DNA from: Cercis canadensis
Lineage: Eukaryota > Streptophyta > Magnoliopsida > Fabales > Fabaceae
Length of the DNA: 64,000 bases
Direction of reading: 5' to 3'
NCBI GenBank assembly: GCA_003255065.1
Contig: QAOA01004742.1
Coordinates: 1,004,153-1,068,152, forward strand
Part shown: piece by piece, positions 55,101 through 64,000 of the stretch
How the letters are laid out: every line of letters starts with the position of its first letter
Numbering within the stretch: the first letter of the stretch is position 1
Translations under genes and position numbers: made by a program
Notes under the pieces: generated by a model
Database searches by the model: none
What the model was told of the DNA's origin: nothing
What the model saw: only the letters and a program-made list of their open reading frames with translations

Positions 55101-57294
55101 CAGAGAGAGAACATTTTGTTTCAATGGCAAAATCAGCATATTGCAACCTAACATATCATGCATATAACCAAGTTGATCACCGGATTACTTAAAAATAGGC
55201 AACAAATATAGTTGAGATTGCCAACATAACAACAGATTACCTAAAATCATTTACAGAGATGAAAACATGTTGTAGGCAAGTTACACAAGTCAAGACAAAC
55301 TTATCAAACTACTCATATAGAAACATGGTGCAATAAGTTACTTACAGAAGGAAACGAAGAAGATCAAAGTGCAGCCAGCAAAAACAGCAATATGCAAGTT
55401 ACACTCTTTCAAACAATTTTAAATTCAAACTATTAAATACACCATTCTAACATTCACATTCCTATAAATTAGTATGGATATCACGAATATTTACCTAAAT
55501 TTAAAATTCAAATTAAGAGAATACCAACATAATATTGTTGTAGGACTATTGAAAGTATTGAGTGTTTTATGCTAATGTTGCAAAGACAGCAGACAATTCA
55601 TCAGGCTACCAAAGAAAATCGTTAACATCATAATATAGGAAGACATACATCAACTACATCATAACTCATCTACTCAATATTCAATTTTGTCTGAGAAAAG
55701 AGCATCCATATTTAATGCTACATAAGAGCTCTACCAAAACCCAAACTTTCAAACAATAACTACTATATATCTAATGCAACTAATTATTCTCTATTGTCCA
55801 TTAATGTTCGTTGGTCTACCATTCAACAAAATCAATACAAAAGTTACAGTGGCAGATATACTTGTATTTGGATTGAATGTGCTTGAAATGAAATCAATAT
55901 CAAAATCATGGAGTTGTAATACTTATATTTTGATAGGCATGAACTCAAGCCAGTCTTTCTCTACAATGAATCTCATACATGTTAAATATCATATATCTTC
56001 AAAAAATTCACCATTCTTTAAAATATTAAGACCATAAGAGATACTAATAAATCAACTACATTTACCTTTTGGCTCGCCCATTTACATCAAGTTACTCTTC
56101 TTCTACTGTTCCATAACTCATTAACCTTGCAACCTAATTATGATTAGGCAACTATGATTATAAAAATCGTACTTAAAATATGACTAAATCACATATGATC
56201 ATCTCTGTTCATATTCAACATTAATTGTTCGATCTCAAAGAAAATGTAAGAGTGCAGTAACCCAAAAAAAAAAAATCAGGTAGAACACTTTCTAACGCAC
56301 TGAACTATAAGGCAACTTTTGATATGCGGCAATGTTAAGGAGTAATCTTCTAATCAATAACAAAAAGGAAAACAGTGATCCTCTGAAAACCAAACATCAC
56401 AAGGACATAGAAGCAGAAAGAAACAACATATATATCAACAGTGAAAATCCCGACTCCAAGAAAACAAAAAGATGCACAATTTAAATTGATATCCCCATTA
56501 TTAAAAAGCATAATCCTTCAAGAAGGAGGAAAAAAGCAAGAACCCTTAAGAGTAACGCACAAGATTCACTCAAGGATCTATGTACAACAACATGAAACAA
56601 TTTTCTAATGGCTATATATATCATTTAACAAAGTTGTCCCACCAACGCCATAACACCCAAGCTTTTCCTCAAATAGAGGAAATTGGGACCCAAGAGGGAA
56701 ACCGTCGGTCAAGAATAAAATAAATACGTCGCAAAAAAAAAATATTGCCTTTACCGCATAGATTCATAAAGGAGACAGAGGATTACCTAGAGACAGCGGA
56801 TTCCCGACACACTAAATTTGAAATTTCAATTCCTCTTTCTCGATTCCAAGATTCCAGGTCGGTGACCTATATGCCCCGACCTAACGACGGAGCACCGCGG
56901 GCTGTCACCTCTTGTCACCAACACGATTGAAACCAAGCACAAAGAGGCACCCTAGCCCAAGCAACCATTCAAGAAATCAAGACAGAGACATAGACATAGA
57001 TAGAGACCAACAGATAGAGAAAGAGTATCTCACCAGTCACCCCGATGCCGGACTTGCCAACTGTTTAACTAGCAGGGTTCTCATTTGCCAATGGTCATAA
57101 CAACAACTATTGTAGATAATTACAGTGAGCATGAATTAACAAAAAAGTTCAAAAAAAAAAAAAGTTAATAGACATATATATAAAATTTCTCAGAAAAAAG
57201 AAGAAGAATAGCTCAGGTTTAAACAAGAAAATTACAAAGCAATCTTATTTAAAAAATTATGAAGTAATTAAACTGAAAATCATATAAACAATCA
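54721..57294. other. AT-rich spacer right of the array
   Basis: No intact exon. A (GT)n(GA)n microsatellite lies at 55067-55110. A GC-richer stretch at about 56750-57060 with a possible splice donor on the minus strand near 56790 resembles a non-coding first exon, but I cannot link it to a coding region. Confidence 0.45.
55067..55110 (+). repeat. (GT)n(GA)n compound microsatellite
   Basis: A GT run passes directly into a GA run, with one CA interruption in the GA part. Confidence 0.85.
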
Positions 57295-57336
57295 ATAACT
57301 AGTCGGAGCTGCGATTTTGGGATTGGGGCGAGAGCG

Positions 57337-57690
57337 AGAGAGCGAGAGGATGAATCATGAGGGAGAGAGAGATCGCAACGAGAGAAAGAGAGTTATCGCA
57401 GAGGGAAAGAGAGAGAGTGATCACAGAGGAAGAGAGAGAGTGATCACAGAGGGAGAGAAAGAGTGATCGCAGAGGAAGAGAAAGAGTGATAGGAGAGAGA
57501 GTGTGTGAGAGTGAGCGATCGGAAAGGGAGAGAGAGAGTGATCGCAGAGGAAGAGAGAGAGAGAGCGCAGAGAGTGATCGCAGAGGGAGAGAAAGCGCGA
57601 TCGCAGAGGAAGAGAAAAAGTGAGAGTGAGCGATCGAAAAGGGAGAGAGAGAGAGGGAGAGAGTGAGTGATCGGAGAGAGTGAGAGTCGG
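57337..57690 (+). repeat. GA-rich minisatellite with GTGATCGCAGAGG motif
   Basis: Irregular tandem copies of about 24-32 bp combine GAGAGA stretches with GTGATCGCAGAGGAAGAG. On the minus strand this leaves a 135-codon open frame of Leu, Ser and Arg only, a product of the repeat and not a gene. Confidence 0.85.
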
Positions 57691-57694
57691 ATTT

Positions 57695-57861
57695 GGATTC
57701 GGTCACGTCACTAGAGTCATATTGCTCAGATTTAAGCCGTCCATTCTATTAAAACTTATTTCAACCATTAAATATTAATGTATTTTAATTGTTGAAATGA
57801 CCTTAAATAAAATAAACGGCTTAGATCTAAGCAACATGACTCAAGTGACATAACTGAATCC
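57695..57861. mobile_element. Foldback MITE, copy 1 (167 bp)
   Basis: Long terminal inverted repeats of about 45 bp: the left arm reads GGATTCGGTCACGTCACT then GAGTCAT, TTGCT, AGAT and TAAGCCGT, and the right arm is its complement with a few changes (ACGGCTTAGATCTAAGCAA, ATGACTCAAGTGACATAAC). The centre is AT-rich. The RNA or single strand would form a near-complete hairpin. No clear target duplication is visible because the flanks are GA repeats. Confidence 0.8.
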
Positions 57862-57867
57862 CTTCCC

Positions 57868-57902
<35 letters not shown>

Positions 57903-58457
57903 CGATCGAAAAGGGAGAGAGAGCGAGAGAGTGAGTGATCAGAGAAGGAGAGAGGAACTCGGATCGCAGAGTGAGAGAAAGACTCTTTAGGTTTAGGGTT
58001 TTGATGGAAAATTAGAGAGAAAATTACGAAAGTGGCACAACTGAAAAAAAAAATTCTAATTTTAAACTTTTCAAGTAAGTCTGACAGTCATTTAAAATCG
58101 TTCTCTTTCTCTCTTCTCTGTTAATCGACTCATTACTCTATTTTTAAAAAGTATTTACGTAAATATTTTACTTTTAAAATTATTTACGTAAATATCATAT
58201 TTTAAAAAAAATTTAATATTTTTTAAAAATAATTCTAAAATCACCAAAGTCGCCCAAACGTGTAAATAGTTTGAGTATTGTCCTATTTTTGTATTTTCTT
58301 CTATGTTGTACGGTTACTTTAAAATCGGTGTCATACTCATTTNCGTGATCGCAGAGGAAGAGAAAGAGTGAGAGTGAGCGATCGAAAAGGGAGAGAGAGA
58401 GGGAGAGAGTGAGTGATCGGAGAGAGTGAGAGTGAGTGATCGGTGAGAGTGGGATTT

Positions 58458-58624
58458 GGATCCGGTCACGTCACTAGAGTCATATTGCTCAGATTTAAGC
58501 CGTCCATCCTATTAAAGCTCATTTCAATCATTAAATATTAATATATTTTAATGGTTGAAATGACCTTAAATGAAATAGATGGCTTAGATCTAAGCAACAT
58601 GACTCAAGTGACATAACTAAATCC
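58458..58624. mobile_element. Foldback MITE, copy 2 (167 bp)
   Basis: Second copy of the same element inside the duplicated 748-bp unit, with the same length and arms and a few substitutions. It probably results from the duplication, not a separate insertion. Confidence 0.8.
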
Positions 58625-59090
58625 CTTCCCGTGAGAGTGAGAGTGAGCGATCGGAAAGGGAGAGAGAGAGCGAGAGAGTGAGTGATCGGAGAAGGAGAGA
58701 GGAACTCGGATCGCAGAGTGAGAGAAAGACTCTTTAGGTTTAGGGTTTTGATGGAAAATTAGAGAGAAAATTACGAAAGTGGCACAACTGAAAAAAAAAA
58801 TTTTAATTTTAAACTTTTCAAGTAAGTCGGACGGTCATTTAAAATCGTTCTCTTTCTCTCTTCTCTGTTAATTGACTCATTACTCTATTTTTAAAAAGTA
58901 TTTACGTAAATATTTTACTTTTAAAATTATTTATGTAAATATCATATTTTTAAAAAAATTTAATATTTTTTTAAAAATAATTCTAAAATCACCAAAGTCG
59001 CCCAAACGTGTAAATAGTTTGAGTATTGTCCTATTTTTGTATTTTCTTCTATGTTGTATGGTTACTTTAAAATCGGTGTCATACTCATTT

Positions 59091-60922
59091 TTTAGATGTA
59101 TCAAAAATTTGAAACTCGTACAAGAGGAGGAAACTTATCTTAGCTTCCTTTTTTTTATTTAAAAAAAATTGTTACATTTTGAATAGCTAAAACACTCATT
59201 TTGACCTTATTTTACACTTATTATCTTCTCCCCCATTAGCTTTGATCCTTCACAAACCCAACCCCATTCTATTCTCTACTGAATTGAATAAATATGACAT
59301 GATTTGTTGTACCAGATAATTTTATTATATATGACGTGGCATACATGTACCCCTATTTTTTGAAAAATTGTTGTATCAGCATTTCGTACCATACCGGGTA
59401 CAAAACTCGTACCAATACCCATGCAACATAGATTTTCTTTGTAAAATAGTATTTTAATTGTCATTTTGCCAAAAAAAATTGCTAGGAATGAAATATTACT
59501 TAACTTGGGTCACAAGCTTCCTCTTAGCTTGCTCCTAGAAAGCAATTTGAGCCTTAATAAAGAGCCAAACTTCATAGGTATAGTCTGTGTCAACTGATTA
59601 CGAGTTTAGAGCAGTTGACTGAATTACCAAGGCTGACTCTAGAATATGCTTAGGTTTAGGTGGCAAGTGTGATGAAAATAATATAAAATTGTGGTTAGTA
59701 ATACTTTTTATTAAATAACGAAATATTATTATGTTGATCATAATGAATTAGATATTAAATATAAAATAAACTACTCAAAACTTATAATTAATTTTGAGGT
59801 AGTAATGAAATATTATGTTGAAAAACAACACAATCCTTCTCAACCAAACCACGATACCATCCCATACGGAATATAAATGGTTTTATGGTATCAAAGGAAA
59901 AATCACTTCAGTTTTCATGTAGAGGTGCAAGCCTGCCTACTAGTTCGAATTAAACTCTAGAGACTCTCTACGAAACTTTATTTGAATGGGTGTCGCAACT
60001 GAAAAATTTGAGCACCGAAAGAATGAACCAGAGGAAACTACTAAATATGTTTACACCGAGGTAATTAAACGGAAAAGTGGGAACACAATAGGACTGAAAA
60101 AGAACTTCACCTATTTCAATGCCAGCGAGGCAAATTATACATGTTTATATTGATTAATAAATCAAATTATATAAGCATTTTGTTAAGTGATATCTTAACC
60201 CTTATTTAATATTATAAATTTGATGACAATGAGTCATTGACAGTCTGAAAATCTATTTGCAATGAGAGAACCTGTAGCTTCCAATTACTAGTTAAAATTT
60301 GCGACAAGTCAAAGTTTACCATTCAGCAACCACAGCTGTGGCATCTACTTGACATTTGACAGGCTTGAGTTGCAAAGGAATCCATACTTCAAATTTCAGG
60401 TTCAAAATTATTATAGCTGCAATGGCATACCGCCCACTCAAAAGTTTTACAGAAGACTGCGATGGAAGCTTCAAAGTGCAGGGTGCGGTGGGGTGATTAA
60501 AAAAGGACCTCCATAATTTGGATCTTTAAGAGAAGCAGATCCCCAGCTCAAAGTTTTGAAAACCAAATCATGCCTCTGTCATATCCAAAACATGAGAGGT
60601 CTAGTTTCCCGGGGCTCCACTTCAATACACCTGCATAAGCACTTCAGTAGTAATCAATTGACAGAATTCAGTTTCCTTATATCATATCCACGGAGAAAAT
60701 GGGGACGGAGAAGCTAACTTAAAGCAGTATTTCTTCATCCCGGAGAAGAAAGCATCTTATTACAACGGAAGGCCAGCAATGTGGCTCGGAGCAAGCAAAT
60801 CCAATAACCAAACTACAGGATCACAATGCCAAAAGCCAGTCACAATTTTTAGTACAACAATGATCCTCGACCTGGATTTACAAGAACTTATTCCTCAAAC
60901 GGAGAAAGGCAATTTTGTTCAA
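59091..60922. other. Intergenic, 3' flank of TGH
   Basis: AT-rich, no exon recognised. The last few hundred bases before 60923 should hold the TGH 3' UTR. Confidence 0.55.
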
Positions 60923-63900
60923 TCAATCCTTCCGTTTTTTCTCTCTTTTATTATCTGCATGGCTTTTCTCCATGCCATAATGAGAGGATCGACTTGGAGA
61001 TTCCTGCCTTCGGTGCTTGTGGTGTTTTGAGTGTTTTCTGCTTTCTTTACTTTTTTCTCGAGAAGATTTATGTTTCCGTTTGGACCTTGAACTGTATCTA
61101 TCTCTTTCATCATTAGATAAATCACTTCCAGAGTCACGACTCCTATGTCGATGATGCCGTGAGCGTTTTCTACTCCTTTCCTCTTCTGATGATGAACTGT
61201 TGCTATAATCTTGGCGACGTGTCAAAGGTGTTTTGGTTTTCCTGTCCTCTTCATCTTTCTTCCCATTTAGCTTACTTGATTTATTATCATCCATACTAGT
61301 CCCCTTGGTTTTGCTGGAACTACTTTCAAGCATATTTCCAAGGATGGTTTCACTTTTCAAGGAGCCAACTTCTTGAGTAATATCCTGGAGATGTGGCAAA
61401 CCCTGATTTAAGGTCGTCTCCGTAATATTTTCGACCTTCAGAAAGTTAGCTGTTGCATTTGCATTGGCAGCAGCAGAATTCTGGGATTTTTGTGCAGGGT
61501 AAGGCATATCAGGAGGCACTTCCAGCCCCAGTTCTTTACCCAAAGATTCCAGAAAGTCTCCAGCAATCAAGCGGCTCAATGCCGTATTAGCTACTTCAGC
61601 TTTCTTTTCTTGATTATCCACTCTGTTAAAATTAGAGTCTTCCCCTTCATCATCTGAATCATCAGAGAAAATAGCCTGCACATGAATGAAACATAATGCA
61701 AAAAGAGAGTAAGGCACACATGGCCCGGATTACCAAACATTATAATAGGTAGAGTGAAGATAATGAATGAGCAGGAGAATTCTATGAAACAGATCTAGAA
61801 GTATCGATGCATGCTCAGTTCTGAAAGTCAAAAACCAACACAAGATAAGTTTGTGCCATCAAAAGCAGCCCTCAAGGCACACATGGCCCGGATGACCAAA
61901 CATTATAATAGGTAGAGTGAAGATAATGAATGAGCAGGAGAATTCTATGAAACAGATCTAGAAGTATCGATGCATGCTCAGTTCTGAAAGTCAAAAACCA
62001 ACACAAGATAAGTTTGTGCCATCAAAAGCAGCCCTCAAGTCTAAAATGGTTGGAGACAAAATAAGGCACACATAAACGTACTAACTATATGCAGGATGAT
62101 CAGAGGTACGAAACATATGTTAATTACAACCGATAGAAATGCAATACGATTTACAATAATCAAGGCGAAGTGGTTTCTAATTATCTTGGGCAACAGGGTA
62201 AGGAATTCTAATCTTACTATCTATCGCCATCAGGTAATTACAACAAGGAAGATTTCCTATTGTGTTAGGAATTTGGTTTAGTCAGGATTATGGTATCTAT
62301 ATAAATTATAATGGGAAATATTAATGGCTGCCTAAGAATTAGGTTCTGGTACTCTACTCCTGGAAGTGCTGAAATATATTTGCAATTAACTATATAAGGA
62401 GGCTGTGAACTACTTAATTTCGGCTTTGATGATTAATTCAATCTTTGAAATTTTCCCTAATGTCCTTCTTCTTTCCTTTCCTCTCTTGTCTTCTCTCTTT
62501 CCACATCTTCCTTTTTCTTGTTCTTGTCCTTCATCAACAGTTGCATCAGGACACTGATGCTCTAAAGTTACCTGTGATCCCCTCAGGCCTTAAATGGTAA
62601 CAGCAAAGAAAAACAAGCTAACTGGTACAAGACGATTATAAGTCAAGCTAAATTCATAGACAAATGCTTTCCAATAAAATAGAAGGTAAACGGTTAAAGT
62701 GGAACCCCATCAGCTGTCTTGTCTTGCATTAATCATTCAGAAAGATATAAGGTACATTTCCAAATAGTATTAGGATATACAAAGCATAACGAGTATTTCA
62801 CTGCCAGAGTCTGAGGAGATAGCATAAGATCACCCCTATTTGGAATGCTATACTTGTTACATGTGTCCTCGTAAAAAAGGACTCTGCATAGAACAAAGAA
62901 CTAGTGGCACTCAACGACAGCCCCAAGCAGACAAATTAATTACCTCTTTTATTTCTTTTCCCCTTTCAGGGAGCAGGATGGATCCAAACAAGAATGAATG
63001 ATAAAATATAATACTGTTTCTGACCTATAAGCCATCATTTTTTTCTCACAAAAATGTATAAATGACCACTATCAATTTCAAGGGAATTTTATAAAAGAAA
63101 AATTGCAATCTCCAGCTGCAAGCCAGGACATAACTCAGCAAACAATACCTTGTAAAGGTCAACTGGCCGTTCAACATTTTCAACTTCTACCTCTACTTCA
63201 GTAACATGCTCAGCACTATTTTTGGTTAAGTCTTGATTTTCAGATTGTTGCAAGGTCGAGACACCTTTCTTTCCACTAGCAGCTTCTTCCGTTTTAGAGG
63301 CTTTGACCGAATCTGATGTAAAAATCAATGAATCCATCTTACTCCTAATCCTTGGAGCTGGCGGTGGCTGTAAAGGACAAATAATATCTCCAATCTTGAA
63401 ATGTTCCCAAAATGTTTAGAATATAATTTAAATTCTTCCAAAATCAATTATTGAAAAAGTGGTTCTCCTTAAAATCAGAAATCTCACAGCAATTCAAAAC
63501 ACACACCAGGAACTTGACCCAATTGGTCAAATTCTAGTCATCCATAGAAATAGTGAAAAATGTTTCTAGAAATCAGAAAACAAATTAAATAAAAGAATAT
63601 TCAAATATAGCAGGCTACTTGAAGTACCTTCCCCATGTAAGGATCAATGAGATCAAAGCGCTTGCAGAGAAGAGGTGAAGGACGCCATTGAAACTCTTCC
63701 CTCTTTGGGTACATTTTCTTTGCCATCAAATCTTCAGTTTGTGGATCTTTCTTCAGCTGTTTGCACAGGATATGTCAAAAAACTTAAATCCAAAACTACA
63801 GTGAAAGCAACAAATGGAAAATCACCATAATTATACCTCTGGTCCACCAGAAGTAAACTGCAAAACAGCAGCTGTGGAGAAATTCAAGAAAGATGGAACA

Positions 63901-64000
63901 GAAGTCTTGCTTCCCTTGCCCCATTTTCCCTTTTCTATTGCCTCAGCTGCAGCCTCAAAGTCTAGTCGCTCTCGAGCACGAGCAGCTTCTGACATATTAC
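60923..64000 (-). CDS. TGH: TOUGH (TGH), G-patch/SWAP splicing-related protein, C-terminal part
   Basis: In Arabidopsis TGH joins the DCL1 complex and binds primary miRNAs; it carries G-patch and SWAP domains upstream of the part visible here. Visible exons: 63837-64000 (continues past the edge), 63628-63756, 63149-63367 and 60923-61675, all in phase, about 420 residues. Matching segments include [43 protein letters not shown] and the acidic [17 protein letters not shown] followed by [14 protein letters not shown] conserved [28 protein letters not shown] block precedes a Ser/Arg/Lys/His-rich tail ending KREKKRKD, typical of nuclear splicing proteins. The intron 61676-63148 contains a 163-bp tandem duplication. 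With MIR162 also present, two miRNA-pathway loci lie on this segment. Confidence 0.93.
61711..62036. repeat. 163-bp tandem duplication in the last TGH intron
   Basis: Units 61711-61873 and 61874-62036 start AAGGCACACATGGCCCGGAT and differ at one base that I can see (GGATTACC versus GGATGACC). There is no N at the junction. Both copies are spliced out, so the protein is unaffected. Confidence 0.9.

Larger units (their letters stand above)
57599..59090 (+). repeat. 748-bp direct duplication with an N at the junction
   Basis: Copy 1 runs from 57599 to 58342 and copy 2 from 58347 to 59090, offset 748 bp. Each holds GA-rich sequence, a foldback MITE, a telobox-like TTTAGGTTTAGGGTTTTG (57986-58002; second copy near 58734), and an AT-rich tail. 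Copies differ by scattered substitutions, a 15-bp insertion in copy 2 before the MITE and fewer GAGAGT units after it. The N at 58343 lies exactly at the junction, so this is either a real tandem duplication or two haplotypes placed end to end. Confidence 0.85.

Noticed and set aside
57299..57706. 135-codon open frame on the minus strand rich in Leu, Ser and Arg
   Set aside because: It is the direct translation of the GA-rich minisatellite, with no other composition, domain or promoter.
57986..58002. Interstitial telomere array
   Set aside because: Only about two telomere-like units are present; it is better described as a telobox-like motif.
20542..60922. Thymidine kinase gene expected between CAS/MIR162 and TGH from recalled Arabidopsis order
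   Set aside because: No exon with thymidine kinase features was found on either strand; it seems absent here.

Overview
This window is nuclear DNA of a dicot plant. The genes have many GT-AG introns, the intergenic DNA is AT-rich, and the proteins are typical of land plants: plastid enolase, a tetraspanin, the plastid proteins CPP1 and CAS, a peroxisomal acyl-activating enzyme, an AP2/ERF factor, a calmodulin-like protein, an aminophospholipid flippase and the splicing-linked G-patch protein TOUGH. I cannot name the species from sequence alone.

Layout. 1-3435 (-): plastid enolase ENO1, lacking only its last codons. 5623-6918 (+): tetraspanin, transcribed away from ENO1. 7734-10622 (-): CPP1, a J-like chaperone of protochlorophyllide oxidoreductase. 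11689-17617 (-): acyl-activating enzyme AAE17/18 with a C-terminal SKL peroxisome signal. A solo-LTR-like sequence and a 1068-bp inverted-repeat transposon lie directly upstream of it. 20542-23109 (-): thylakoid calcium-sensing protein CAS. 24773-25096 (-): a small secreted cysteine-rich peptide. 29209-29868 (+): AP2/ERF factor. 33629-33747 (-): a MIR162 hairpin. 35635-35982 (+): small single-pass membrane protein. 37449-37931 (+): calmodulin-like protein. 39666-44974 (-): P4-ATPase of the ALA9/10 group. 44975-60922: a repeat-rich block with no intact gene. It holds a SINE, two unrelated broken gene fragments (a 2-oxoglutarate dioxygenase and ARPC1, the Arp2/3 complex subunit), a nested tandem-repeat array and a duplicated GA-rich unit carrying a foldback MITE. 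60923-64000 (-): the 3' part of TOUGH (TGH).

Gene order is informative. From memory (not checked here), Arabidopsis carries TET12, CPP1, AAE17, CAS, MIR162b and TGH in this order near At5g23030-At5g23080, and CML16 next to ALA10 at At3g25600-At3g25610. The window therefore looks like an ancestral segment whose genes were divided between two Arabidopsis regions, and the order independently supports the MIR162 call. Several neighbours share plastid roles (ENO1, CPP1, CAS), but each gene has its own promoter and nothing suggests operon-like control.

Assembly caution: single N bases sit at 7446, 11326, 47102 and 58343. The last three each lie exactly between two near-identical direct copies, so those duplications may be contig joins with untrimmed overlaps or merged haplotypes rather than biology. 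Exon boundaries were derived by hand from GT-AG signals and reading phase. All complete multi-exon genes add up to an uninterrupted reading frame.
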